A stretch of DNA of 42,661 bases from Sorangiineae bacterium NIC37A_2. GTDB lineage: Bacteria > Myxococcota_A > Polyangia > Polyangiales > Polyangiaceae. A program made the translations under genes and the position numbers. The notes under the pieces were generated by a model. That model saw only the letters and a program-made list of their open reading frames with translations. It was not told the origin of the DNA and searched no databases. Within the stretch, counting starts at the first letter, position 1. Each line of letters begins with the position of its first letter. Below, one piece after another: positions 1 to 8,140 of the stretch. The DNA lies in the NCBI GenBank assembly GCA_002085155.1, contig NASX01000042.1:5-42665 (forward strand), read 5' to 3'.

Positions 1-1647
1 GAAGTCGTCGTTGTAGTTCTTTCTCTTCTTCGCCATGGTCCATTCTCCCGGAGCATTGTTGCTCCATTTTGTCTCCGGGAAATCGGATCAGGTCCAGAAG
101 TCGGCAACGAGGGTCACCTTGCGAAGATGTTCGCCGCTCGATTTCGAGTACCCCCGATTACGGTTCCGGACTGGAGGCTCTTGCTTAAGCGATACCTCAT
201 ACAGGCATTGCCTGCGCATCAGGATGATTCCGAGAACGACCTCGTCTGCCATCTTTTCGATGAACACCGGTCAGCAACGACGCCAGTAGAGATAACGCCT
301 CGTGAAGTCAAGACATTCGTGAACGAGATCGGCGTCCTGCACCGTCAATGGCAAGACGACATCCCTGTCTCACATCTCGCCTACTATGCGCTTCTAGGAA
401 ATACCGCCGAAAGTCGCGCTGTGGCCGTTCGTGCATTGGTGAGTCACGAGAAGCCGATCCCCAGGATGCTCGAGAGCAGTGTGTTCGAGAACCTCGAGGT
501 GCTTTGCTACTCGCAACGCAACAGAGATCTCAGCGCGCGGGCACAGCTAGAGCGCTGTCTCGCCACCGGTCCGCATATGGTCTTCGGAGGACTGGTGCCC
601 AAGGAAGACGCTCGCGAGCGAGAGAGATTCTTTTCCGACCTTGTAGCGATAGTGGAGAAGGCCGCACCTGACATTCTTCCCCGATATGCTGGCGTAATAC
701 TGCCGCATTGGAGCATCATCCCCCAGAGTCACAAGGAGGTAATTGGGAAGATATTTGAGGAGGGGCTAAAGACCCTCGCGACCCTTGAATTCGATGCCGT
801 GCCCATTTTCGGTGCTCGGAAACTGCTCGAACACTTTCCCGAATCGAAGCCCTTGCTTGCAAAAGCACTTCACAAGAACGCCACTGGGCTATTGTCCTCG
901 GGCTCTGAGCGGGTGGTCCCTAACCTCATTGAACTTCTCAAACTATTGCCTGAAGGAAAGGTCAACCTCTCAGAGCTACACATCTCCCGCGTTGCTCCGG
1001 TCTGCAATCGCATCGTCGAGTCTGCTCCGACAGGGAGCAAATGGACTAAGTTTCTGCTACCAGATATCGACTTCGAGCACCTCATCAATGAATCCGCCCC
1101 TGAAAAACGGCCAGAGGTCATTGCCGTGCTCCTCGTCGCTGCCGCGCAAAGTAAGGAGAGCTCCAACCAAGTTTTAACTGTCCTCGCCCGGCAGCTCGCG
1201 ACGCAAGGCGACGGACCGCAGCGGCTCCTTTGGCTCACCTGCGTCTGGGCTATTCGCCAACAAGGTAGCGCTGAAGCACTCGAACTCCTCAAGCGGCACG
1301 GACAGGGGCTCACGGTTTCTGGATCCGAAGAGGAGCAAGCCCTCATCTCTGCGATCCATGCCACCTTGGGTCATGGACCGATAGCGGAAGCGGTTGCAGG
1401 GTCTTACGCATTCACTGACCTCTTGAGGAGATACGCCCGCAGTATCGTTTGGCTCATTCCAGCACTTCCTGAGAGCGCGGTGGAAGGTCTCCTCAAGAAC
1501 CTTTCTTCGCGCGCAAGGCACTTGGTAGACGGGTTGACGACTCCGCTGGTGGAACTGAACCTTCTCCAAGGTAAGGGCATCCAGCAATGGAACATCCTAA
1601 AACGAATCCTTGAGTCTGAGCGCCGCCCTCCATCAGCAAGGAGTTGA
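1..1647 (+). CDS. Probable P-loop NTPase (KAP-like), C-terminal part, cut by left edge
   Basis: The reading frame is open from base 1 to the TGA at 1645-1647, so the gene very likely starts outside the window; the ATG at 127 is probably internal. Just before it the frame reads GHLAKMFAARFRVPP, followed by a segment with TPREVKTFVNEIG and HLAYYALL. This order resembles the region after the nucleotide-binding core in KAP-type P-loop NTPases, where a Lys-Met/Ile-hydrophobic-Pro-Pro segment precedes an R-x-x-K-x-F-x-N helix. The Walker motifs would lie off-window and cannot be checked. The remaining roughly 400 residues are helical and repeat-like, with no membrane segment. KAP NTPases are often membrane-linked and some belong to phage-defence or surface-assembly loci. 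The family call is tentative; the gene itself is well supported by the long open frame and its terminator. Confidence 0.6.
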   Translation, partial: EVVVVVLSLLRHGPFSRSIVAPFCLREIGSGPEVGNEGHLAKMFAARFRVPPITVPDWRLLLKRYLIQALPAHQDDSENDLVCHLFDEHRSATTPVEITPREVKTFVNEIGVLHRQWQDDIPVSHLAYYALLGNTAESRAVAVRALVSHEKPIPRMLESSVFENLEVLCYSQRNRDLSARAQLERCLATGPHMVFGGLVPKEDARERERFFSDLVAIVEKAAPDILPRYAGVILPHWSIIPQSHKEVIGKIFEEGLKTLATLEFDAVPIFGARKLLEHFPESKPLLAKALHKNATGLLSSGSERVVPNLIELLKLLPEGKVNLSELHISRVAPVCNRIVESAPTGSKWTKFLLPDIDFEHLINESAPEKRPEVIAVLLVAAAQSKESSNQVLTVLARQLATQGDGPQRLLWLTCVWAIRQQGSAEALELLKRHGQGLTVSGSEEEQALISAIHATLGHGPIAEAVAGSYAFTDLLRRYARSIVWLIPALPESAVEGLLKNLSSRARHLVDGLTTPLVELNLLQGKGIQQWNILKRILESERRPPSARS

Positions 1648-1681
1648 GGTTCAGAAGGCCCGCTCGAATCGTTTCCTCCAA

Positions 1682-1716
1682 GAAAAACCGCCGCTCCCCT
1701 CACGGGAAGCGGCGGT
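1682..1716 (-). terminator. Intrinsic terminator of glnA
   Basis: A 9-bp GC-rich perfect stem (1687-1695 with 1708-1716) is followed on the minus strand by TTTTTCTT, the classic rho-independent layout. It sits 47 bp beyond the glnA stop. It may also help stop transcription arriving from the plus-strand gene ending at 1647, although no T-run follows on that strand. Confidence 0.85.
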
Positions 1717-1762
1717 CTCGCATGAGCTCACGAAGCGCACATAATGTGCCTCGTGCTGCCGA

Positions 1763-3166
1763 TCAGCAGGAGTAGTACAGCTGATACTCGACCGGGGTAA
1801 CGGTCATGCGCTGGGTGGTGACTTCCTGCATCTTGAGGTCGATGTACGAGTCGATCATGGCGTCGTTCATCACGCCGCCCTTCTTGAGGAACTCGCGATC
1901 TGCGTCGAGAGCCTCGAGAGCACGGTCGAGCGAGGGCGCAACGGTCGGGAAGGTGTTCTTGCCTTCCAGCTCGAGCTCGAAGAGGTCCTCGTCGCCAGCC
2001 GGGCCGGGATCGATCTTGTTGATGATACCGTCGAGGCCCGCCATCAAAAGCGCCGTGAAACAGAGGTAGGGGTTCGCGGTGCTGTCGGGGAAGCGCGTCT
2101 CGATACGCTTGCCCTTCTTCGGGATGACGAAGGGGATACGGATCGAAGCGGAGCGGTTGTTCGCCGAGTAGGTCAGGATGGTGGGAGCCTCGAAACCGGG
2201 GACCAAACGCTTGTAGCTGTTGGTCGAGGGGTTCGAGAAAGCGTTGATGGCGCGGGCGTGCTTGATGATGCCGCCGATGTAGTGCATCGCGAGCTCGCTG
2301 AGGCCACCGACGCCGTCACCAGCGAAGAGGTTCTCACCGTTCTTGAAGATCGACTGGTGAACGTGCATGCCGTTCCCGTTGTCGCCGACCATCGGCTTCG
2401 GCATGAACGTAGCCGTCTTGCCCCATTTGGCTGCGACGTTGTGCACGATGTACTTGAGCATCTGAACCTCGTCGGCCTTGCGAACGAGAGTACCAACGCC
2501 CACACCGATCTCACACTGACCAGCGTTGGCCACTTCGTGATGGTGCACCTCAGGGACCATGCCCATCTGAGCGATGACCTTGCACATCTCCGCGCGGATG
2601 TCGTTCAGAGTGTCGACAGGCGGAACGGGGAAGTAACCACCCTTGACACCCGGGCTGTGACCCTTGAAGCCCTCGACGTCCGTCGACCACGCGCCTTCTT
2701 CGCTCGTGATCTTGAACATCTGGTAGCCCATGGTCACGGCGTACTGGACGCTGTCGAAGATGAAGTACTCGTTCTCGGGGCCGAAGTAGGCGGTGTCACC
2801 GATGCCGGTGCTCTTCAAGTACTCGAGAGCACGCTTGCCGATGCTGCGGGGGCACTTCTCGTAGCCCGCCATATCCTTGGGAGAGATGACGTCAGCGGTG
2901 ATGTTGAGCTGCTTGTACTTGGCAAACGGATCCAAGACTGCGGTCTCAGCATCCGGCAGGAGAATCATGTCCGAGTCGTTGATCGGCTTCCACCCGGCGA
3001 TCGACGATCCGTCGAACATCTTGCCTTCGGTGAAGAGCTTTTCATTAGCCTGAGCAGCGGGAATCGTGACGTGCTGCTCCTTGCCCTTGGTGTCGGTGAA
3101 CCGAATGTCGAGGAATTCAACTTCTTCCTTCTTGATCAGATCCAGAACGTCTTTGCCGGTGGACAT
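1763..3166 (-). CDS. glnA: Type I glutamine synthetase
   Basis: 467 aa, the usual GSI length. It makes glutamine from glutamate, ammonia and ATP in a cytosolic dodecamer. Family hallmarks are visible: [10 protein letters not shown] (50-59), [10 protein letters not shown] (129-138), [14 protein letters not shown] (208-221), [17 protein letters not shown] (256-272) and the C-terminal EYQLYYSC. The open frame extends upstream to 3370, but the ATG at 3166 is chosen because an AAGGAGAG ribosome site lies just before it and [13 protein letters not shown] is a normal GlnA start. The adenylylation loop, NLY-DLPPEE in enteric enzymes, reads DLF-ELELEG here. The alignment to the downstream VA-SL motif has no gap, so the modifiable Tyr (397 in E. 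coli) is Phe396. Covalent control by GlnE therefore appears to be absent. It is a single-gene unit with its own terminator. Confidence 0.97.
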   Translation of the reverse strand: MSTGKDVLDLIKKEEVEFLDIRFTDTKGKEQHVTIPAAQANEKLFTEGKMFDGSSIAGWKPINDSDMILLPDAETAVLDPFAKYKQLNITADVISPKDMAGYEKCPRSIGKRALEYLKSTGIGDTAYFGPENEYFIFDSVQYAVTMGYQMFKITSEEGAWSTDVEGFKGHSPGVKGGYFPVPPVDTLNDIRAEMCKVIAQMGMVPEVHHHEVANAGQCEIGVGVGTLVRKADEVQMLKYIVHNVAAKWGKTATFMPKPMVGDNGNGMHVHQSIFKNGENLFAGDGVGGLSELAMHYIGGIIKHARAINAFSNPSTNSYKRLVPGFEAPTILTYSANNRSASIRIPFVIPKKGKRIETRFPDSTANPYLCFTALLMAGLDGIINKIDPGPAGDEDLFELELEGKNTFPTVAPSLDRALEALDADREFLKKGGVMNDAMIDSYIDLKMQEVTTQRMTVTPVEYQLYYSC

Positions 3167-3585
3167 CTTCTCTCCTTGAAACAATCCGCTCCCTGAACTG
3201 CCCGAACTTGGGCCTCGAGGGCGCTTACATAAAGTCAGCCTATGTGCCCAAACGGGCACTGCGATGCTGCACGCTATAGGGCGAATGTTTCCGGAACAAT
3301 TCAGGATCCGGAATTCGAAGTACCTACCCCCTCCGGAAGACCAAAATTTTGACCCCCGCTCCGGTGGCACCCGCTCGACATTCCGCTACAACTGAATTGT
3401 CCAACGCCGAGGGAATCTGCGATGGCGTAAATCCCCCGGAAACCTGGGTATCCAAGCTTCTTGTTGGCCGACCTCGTCGGGCGAGATTGCTCCCCGCCCG
3501 GCTCGCTGATTCACTTCGCCCCGCCCGGCCCCCCCGGCCGGCGTTTTCGACCCCAAACTACACCTCTGAATAGGACATCAAACTC
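3167..3585. promoter_or_regulatory. Divergent glnA/asd promoter region
   Basis: This 419-bp spacer separates divergently transcribed glnA and asd and holds no credible gene. It contains a perfect inverted repeat at 3244-3259 and three copies of TCCGGAA at 3290, 3307 and 3332. No convincing -24/-12 sigma-54 element was found on the glnA side, and no clear -35/-10 pair could be fixed for either gene. Confidence 0.6.
3244..3259. repeat. Perfect 6-bp inverted repeat upstream of glnA
   Basis: GTGCCC and GGGCAC are separated by AAAC, 78-93 bp upstream of the glnA start. It could be a repressor or activator operator, or a leader hairpin if transcription starts upstream of it. The symmetry is directly visible; the function is inferred from position only. 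Confidence 0.4.
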
Positions 3586-4692
3586 ATGACGACGGTAGGC
3601 ATCGTTGGCTGGCGCGGAATGGTGGGCTCAGTGCTTCTCGAGCGCATGCGCGCAGAGAACGACTTTCAGCATTTCGAGCCCGTTCTCTTCTCCACTTCGC
3701 AGGCGGGGACCCCTGGCCCCGAGCTCAACGGCAAGACCGAGCCGCTTCGCGACGCAAATGATCTGAAAGCGCTCGGTGAGATGGACATGATCGTCTCCTG
3801 TCAGGGCGGCGATTACACCAAAGAGGTCCACGGGGCGCTCCGAAAGGCCGGTTACAAGGGTCTCTGGATCGACGCGGCCTCCAGCCTGCGCATGGAGGAA
3901 AACGCCGTCATCATTCTCGACCCCGTCAATCGCAAGGTGATCGACCGAGCTCTTGAGTCCGGGGTGCGCGATTTCATCGGCGGCAACTGCACCGTCAGCC
4001 TGATGCTCATGGGCATCCACTCCCTGTTCGATAATGGCTGGGTTGAGTGGATCAGCGCTTCGACCTACCAGGCTGCGAGCGGCGCCGGCGCCAAAAACAT
4101 GCGCGAACTTGTCGCCCAGATGGGCGCGATTGCTAGCGTTCCCGCGGCTCGTTCCGCTTCCAGCGCGATCCTCGATCTGGACCGCGAAGTCGCATCCCGC
4201 ATGAGGAACCCCGAGTTCCCGACCAGCGAGTTCGGCGCTCCCCTCGCTGGCAGCCTGATCCCCTGGATCGACCGGGGGGTCGACGCGGGCCAGACTCGCG
4301 AAGAGTGGAAAGGACACGTCGAGACCAACAAGATCCTCGGCCTTCCGCGTGAGGTTCCGGTCGACGGCGTCTGCGTCCGGATTGGCGCGATGCGCAGCCA
4401 CAGCCAAGCTCTCACCATCAAGCTGACGAGAGACGTTCCCCTCGCGGAGATCGAGTCGGCGATCAGCGGGAGCAATCCTTGGGTCGACTTCGTCCCGAAT
4501 GACAAGGCCGAGACGCTCCGGCGCCTCTCGCCTGCGGCTTGTTCCGGCACGCTCACCGTGCCTGTCGGTCGCGTGCGCAAGATGAAGCTCGGCCCCGAGT
4601 ACCTCTCGCTCTTCACGGTCGGCGATCAGCTCCTCTGGGGCGCGGCCGAGCCGCTCCGCCGCATGGTGCTCATCGCCCTCGGGAAGCTCTGA
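3586..4692 (+). CDS. asd: Aspartate-semialdehyde dehydrogenase
   Basis: 368 aa, the length of the proteobacterial-type enzyme. It reduces beta-aspartyl phosphate to aspartate semialdehyde with NADPH, the branch point to lysine/diaminopimelate, threonine and methionine. The N-terminal nucleotide-binding motif GIVGWRGMVGS (5-15) is clear. The active-site Cys is in GGNCTVSLM (Cys135), substrate-site Gln is at about 162 (TYQAASGAGAK), and the catalytic His is in RSHSQALT (about 272). The ATG at 3586 gives the canonical N-terminus; the ribosome site is weak (AGGACA about 11 nt upstream). It is divergent from glnA, and a hairpin terminator follows. No defect is seen. Confidence 0.97.
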   Translation: MTTVGIVGWRGMVGSVLLERMRAENDFQHFEPVLFSTSQAGTPGPELNGKTEPLRDANDLKALGEMDMIVSCQGGDYTKEVHGALRKAGYKGLWIDAASSLRMEENAVIILDPVNRKVIDRALESGVRDFIGGNCTVSLMLMGIHSLFDNGWVEWISASTYQAASGAGAKNMRELVAQMGAIASVPAARSASSAILDLDREVASRMRNPEFPTSEFGAPLAGSLIPWIDRGVDAGQTREEWKGHVETNKILGLPREVPVDGVCVRIGAMRSHSQALTIKLTRDVPLAEIESAISGSNPWVDFVPNDKAETLRRLSPAACSGTLTVPVGRVRKMKLGPEYLSLFTVGDQLLWGAAEPLRRMVLIALGKL

Positions 4693-4739
4693 ACAGCACA
4701 AACGAAGAGGTCGCCCAGGTGAGCGACCTCTGACGCAAC

Positions 4740-4787
4740 AGCGGCCCGGTCCGCGGCTCTCGCCGCGCATGCGGGCCGCTCTCTTTT
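4740..4787 (+). terminator. Rho-independent terminator after asd
   Basis: A 9-bp stem (4740-4748 with 4772-4780) with an internal GC-rich loop is followed by CTCTTTTA on the plus strand. A second perfect 9-bp hairpin at 4706-4731 precedes it, without a T-run. Together they separate asd from the convergent lipoprotein gene. Confidence 0.75.
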
Positions 4788-5733
4788 ACTTCCCTTTGAA
4801 TCCGAACAGGAACGCGTCGCGGCGCGCGTCACTCAGACCGTCCGCCGCCTTCGCCACATGAGCGACGAAGAGGACGCGATCGGGATAGAAATGAGCCACA
4901 CCGTGGTACTCGATTCCGTCCTTGCAAACGGTGTCGAAACGAACGTGTGCGGCGCCGTAGGACTCGAAGCGTCCGTGGAGCTTGAGCTTCGCTTCACAAG
5001 CGAGCCCGACGTACTTCGTGACGGTCCGGAGCTCGTTCGCTGCGCTGAGCTTTTTGCCTTCGATCGGCGCTGAAGCGATCACAAACTTCCCCGGCTCGCC
5101 CGGCTCATAGGCCTCGACGGACAGCGGATCTTCGCTCTTCACTGTGACCGGCTCCGGCATGAGCTGCGTGATGTTGAAGCCGGGGACGGGATAGGGGACG
5201 AGGCCGGCCGCCGGATCTTCCGACTTCGGCAGCGTCGTATCTCCCCAGACCCGCGGCTCGACGCGCCCCTCTCGACACTCGACCATACGCCGGAAGAGCT
5301 GAGTACAGGCCTCGTCCGCGATATTGGCGCAGAGGCGGAAGCTCTCAGCGTTCTCTTGGCAGGCGAGCGCACCGTGGATCTCGACGGGACACTTCCGCGT
5401 CCCCTCGACGTAGTCGCGACAGCTCGCTCGACAGAACTTCGCCGCCTTCTGGTTGCATTCTTTGTCGACGCGAACGCAGGTCCTTTCACAGATCGCCGAA
5501 ACGAGCTCGGCGGGATCGGGCAAGCTCGGCTCCGAAGAATCCTCCGTGCTGCCGTCCGGTCCAACCGAGTCGCTGCCTTCGCTCCCCGAAGCGGCGCTCC
5601 CGCGCCCGGAGCTCGGCCGGGAGCTCTCGTCACTCGCCGTCGAAGGAGGCGGCTCTCCCTTCGAACATCCGATACCGCTCACGATGAGGAAGCTGCCACA
5701 CAGCGCCGCGACGAAACGCCCCGAGAAGACCAT
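4786..5733 (-). CDS. Cys-rich lipoprotein, function unknown
   Basis: 315 aa from the ATG at 5733. The frame is open upstream, but this start places a short positive N-terminus and hydrophobic segment directly before a lipobox (VSGIGC), so a lipidated envelope protein is predicted. An acidic Ser/Gly-rich linker follows. Next comes a compact block with regularly spaced cysteines (about residues 75-155: CERTC, DKECNQ, FCRASC, RKCP, LACQ, LCAN, EACT, VEC), which suggests several disulfides outside the cytoplasm. The C-terminal half has no motif I recognise. It is convergent with asd and lies downstream of msrA on the same strand, with about 130 bp between them. Such Cys-block lipoproteins are common in myxobacteria, but no function is known to me. 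Confidence 0.8.
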   Translation of the reverse strand: MVFSGRFVAALCGSFLIVSGIGCSKGEPPPSTASDESSRPSSGRGSAASGSEGSDSVGPDGSTEDSSEPSLPDPAELVSAICERTCVRVDKECNQKAAKFCRASCRDYVEGTRKCPVEIHGALACQENAESFRLCANIADEACTQLFRRMVECREGRVEPRVWGDTTLPKSEDPAAGLVPYPVPGFNITQLMPEPVTVKSEDPLSVEAYEPGEPGKFVIASAPIEGKKLSAANELRTVTKYVGLACEAKLKLHGRFESYGAAHVRFDTVCKDGIEYHGVAHFYPDRVLFVAHVAKAADGLSDARRDAFLFGFKGK

Positions 5734-5865
5734 GACGCGCGACGATAGCGGCTCTCGCCGGTCTCTCCAAGGGCGCGCTGGGTCCGCCCAAAGGCGCTCG
5801 CGCAGGGCCCTCAGAGATCTCTCAGTGAGCGCTCCCACGACTGCTCGCGCGGGCCGCGCCTGCGA

Positions 5866-6540
5866 TCAGAAGTCGCGCAGGAAGTGGCACGTATAACCAC
5901 CCGGGTTCTTCTCGAGATAGTCCTGATGATAGTCTTCCGCGGGGGTGAACGGTCCGCTCGGAACCACCTCGGTCACAATCGGCGCTTTCCAGACTCCGGA
6001 TGCGTTGACCTTCTCGATGACGGCGTGAGCCGTCTTCTCCTGCTCCGGCGAGGTGAAAAAGATCGCGGAGCGGTATTGCGTTCCGATGTCGTTGCCTTGG
6101 CGGTTCTTGGTCGTCGGATCGTGCATCCGGAAAAACCACTTCTCGATGAGCTCTGCGTAGCTGAGCCGCTTCGGGTCGAAAACGATCCGCACGGACTCAG
6201 CGTGCCCCGTGCGTCCGGTTTTCACGGTCTGATAGGTCGGGCTGTCCGTCGTGCCGCCCGTGTAGCCGACCCCCGTCTCGATCACTCCGTCGATGCGACG
6301 GAGAAGATCCTCCATGCCCCAGAAGCATCCACCGGCCAAAATCGCTACCTCGTGCGCTTCGCTCTTTTCGCTCATCGAGTTTTTCTCCTTCGTGCTGCTC
6401 TCGTTCCGAGTCTCCTCCGTCGTCGCCTCGGGACGCAACCTGCGCGGCTCAGCTCGCTCGCATGCGAGCCCGAGCGCCAAAAGCGGTGCCCCGAGGAGAG
6501 CTCGCCGGCTGCACCCTGGGAGAAGCCCGTCACTTTGCAT
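5866..6540 (-). CDS. msrA: Peptide methionine sulfoxide reductase MsrA, possible exported form
   Basis: It reduces the S-epimer of methionine sulfoxide in proteins. The catalytic GGCFWG motif is at 70-75 (Cys72), followed by [16 protein letters not shown] and a C-terminal GGYTCHF Cys. From the ATG at 6540 the protein (224 aa) begins with [17 protein letters not shown], which is a twin-arginine-like signal and a lipobox (Cys27) in one. A second in-frame ATG at 6375 (MSEKSEAHE) would give a 169-aa cytosolic enzyme. That start has a strong AAGGAG site 9 nt upstream, whereas the upstream start has no well-spaced ribosome site. The locus may therefore make a cytosolic form, an envelope lipoprotein, or both. 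It is a single gene, divergent from the nfeD-like gene. Confidence 0.93.
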   Translation of the reverse strand: MQSDGLLPGCSRRALLGAPLLALGLACERAEPRRLRPEATTEETRNESSTKEKNSMSEKSEAHEVAILAGGCFWGMEDLLRRIDGVIETGVGYTGGTTDSPTYQTVKTGRTGHAESVRIVFDPKRLSYAELIEKWFFRMHDPTTKNRQGNDIGTQYRSAIFFTSPEQEKTAHAVIEKVNASGVWKAPIVTEVVPSGPFTPAEDYHQDYLEKNPGGYTCHFLRDF

Positions 6541-6666
6541 GCCTGTGAAGCACTAGCGCATCCTCCCCCGAAGTGCCCCTCACGAGGAGCCGCGACAAAA
6601 TCGATCCGAAGTAACCGCCAGGCTGACGGGGAGGCAGCCTTTCCGCTATCCTACTTGGAGGAACGC

Positions 6667-7098
6667 ATGGAGCCTTGGGTGATTTTGGCGATTATCGGTG
6701 CACTCTTCGCAGTGGCCGAGGTGTTTACAGTCACGTTCTTCGCGCTTCCCGCGGGGATCGCCTTTCTACTCACGGCGGCGACCGCGCCGTTTTTTGACTC
6801 CTGGCCGCCCATCCTCGCCATCCTCGCGGGCTGGCTGGGACTGACCTACGTGCTGTTCGCGACCCTCGTCTGGCCCCGGATGCGCCCGAAGGCGACGACC
6901 GGGACTGGCGTCGAAGGCATGATCGGAAAGATCGCGACGGTGACCGAGGCGATCACCCACGAATCCGGGGTCGGCTATGTTCAGCTCTACGGCGATAGCT
7001 GGCGCGCGATCAGCGAAGAGGTCTTCGAAGTCGGCGACAAGGTCAAGATCCTCGCCACCGAAGGCAACAAGGTCATCGTCGGCTCCTTGAACCGCTGA
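6667..7098 (+). CDS. NfeD-like membrane protein
   Basis: 143 aa, starting at an ATG with GGAGG five bases upstream. Two or three hydrophobic segments (about 4-23, 28-45 and 48-68) are followed by a C-terminal OB-fold-type domain (about 80-143) with TGTGVEGMIGKIATV and a closing VGDKVKILATEGNKVIVG. This is the short NfeD layout without the N-terminal protease domain. NfeD-like proteins are typically encoded beside stomatin/SPFH genes and are thought to act with them in membrane microdomains or membrane-protein quality control. The SPFH gene follows 95 bp downstream on the same strand, which supports the pairing. The open frame runs far upstream over msrA, but that part is antisense. Confidence 0.9.
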   Translation: MEPWVILAIIGALFAVAEVFTVTFFALPAGIAFLLTAATAPFFDSWPPILAILAGWLGLTYVLFATLVWPRMRPKATTGTGVEGMIGKIATVTEAITHESGVGYVQLYGDSWRAISEEVFEVGDKVKILATEGNKVIVGSLNR

Positions 7099-7193
7099 CC
7101 GGGGACGCGGGCCTTGGGGCCCCACCAGCAAAAAACCGCCGGGCCCGGCTGCCATGATGCGAGGACTGTCAAACCTCGATAGGCTGTCCGGCC

Positions 7194-8135
7194 ATGGCAG
7201 TATTTCTGAGCCTCATCGTATTCTTCGGACTCGTGCTCCTCGCGAAGGGGTTCCGCGTCGTCCAGCAGAGCCAATGCATGATCGTCGAGCGGCTCGGGAG
7301 TTACTCCCGGACCCTCACGAGCGGTCTGAACGTGATCATTCCGTTCCTCGACGCGCCCCGCGAGCTGATCTGGATCACCGACAGCGGCATCCGGCGCTCC
7401 TCGCGCATCGACTTGCGTGAAACGGTTCTCGACGTTCCCGAGCAGTCGGTCATCACCAAGGACAACGTGTCGATCAGCATCGACGCGCTGCTCTACATCC
7501 AGATCATCGACCCGGTCCGCGCCTCTTACGAAATCGCGCACCTGCCTCTGGCCGTGAGCCAGCTCGCGCAGACCTCGCTCCGTAACGTGATCGGCGAGAT
7601 GGATCTCGACGAGACCCTCGCTTCCCGCGACATCATCAACTCGAAGCTCAAGCTCATTCTCGACGACGCCACGGATAAGTGGGGGACGAAGGTCAACCGC
7701 GTCGAGCTCAAGAACATCACTCCTCCCCGCGACATCCAGCAGGCCATGGAGAAGCAGATGCAGGCGGAGCGTGAGCGTCGCGCGAAGGTGCTCGAGGCTG
7801 AAGGTGACAAGCAGGCGCGCATCGCTCGTTCTGAAGGTGAGCGTCAGGAAAACATCAACCACGCCGACGGTGAAAAAGAGGCCCAGATCCGGCGCGCTCT
7901 CGGTGAAGCCGACGCCATTCGCTCCGTCGCCGAAGCAAAACGCCAGGCCATCGAGCTCATTCGCCAAGGAATCGGCGATCCGGAGCTGGCCGTGCGCTAT
8001 CTCGTTGCAACCGACTACCTGGAGCGCTTCGGGCGCTTCACGGCAAAGCCCGGCGACAAGATCTACATCCCCTATGAGGCCTCTTCGGCGCTCGGTTCGC
8101 TCGGTGGCATCAAGGAGCTCTTGAAGGGCAAATAA
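7194..8135 (+). CDS. SPFH/stomatin-family membrane protein (paraslipin/QmcA type)
   Basis: 313 aa. One N-terminal membrane segment (about 2-20) is followed by the SPFH/band-7 domain (about 22-190), with VVQQSQCMIVERLGSY, SVITKDNVSISIDALLYIQI and the stomatin signature GEMDLDETLASRD. A charged helical region rich in Glu, Arg and Ala (about 185-265) follows, the oligomerising coiled coil of the family. Members form large ring or cage assemblies at the inner membrane and often partner NfeD. It follows the NfeD-like gene by 95 bp and precedes menB by only 5 bp, so the three may be co-transcribed, though a functional link to menB is not obvious. Confidence 0.92.
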   Translation: MAVFLSLIVFFGLVLLAKGFRVVQQSQCMIVERLGSYSRTLTSGLNVIIPFLDAPRELIWITDSGIRRSSRIDLRETVLDVPEQSVITKDNVSISIDALLYIQIIDPVRASYEIAHLPLAVSQLAQTSLRNVIGEMDLDETLASRDIINSKLKLILDDATDKWGTKVNRVELKNITPPRDIQQAMEKQMQAERERRAKVLEAEGDKQARIARSEGERQENINHADGEKEAQIRRALGEADAIRSVAEAKRQAIELIRQGIGDPELAVRYLVATDYLERFGRFTAKPGDKIYIPYEASSALGSLGGIKELLKGK

Positions 8136-8140
8136 GCCTC

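Noticed and set aside
2258-3196. 312-aa plus-strand open frame antisense to glnA
   Set aside because: It is a high-GC shadow frame; its composition follows the glnA codon pattern, and glnA is unmistakable on the other strand.
3349-3573. 74-aa frame upstream of asd
   Set aside because: No ribosome site, Pro/Arg-rich composition and in a promoter spacer; not credible as a gene.
3167-3585. Sigma-54 promoter for glnA
   Set aside because: No GG-N10-GC pair with acceptable flanks was found at a sensible distance on the minus strand.
7154-7967. Open frames overlapping the SPFH gene on both strands
   Set aside because: The SPFH domain is clear in its own frame; the others are low-complexity shadows.
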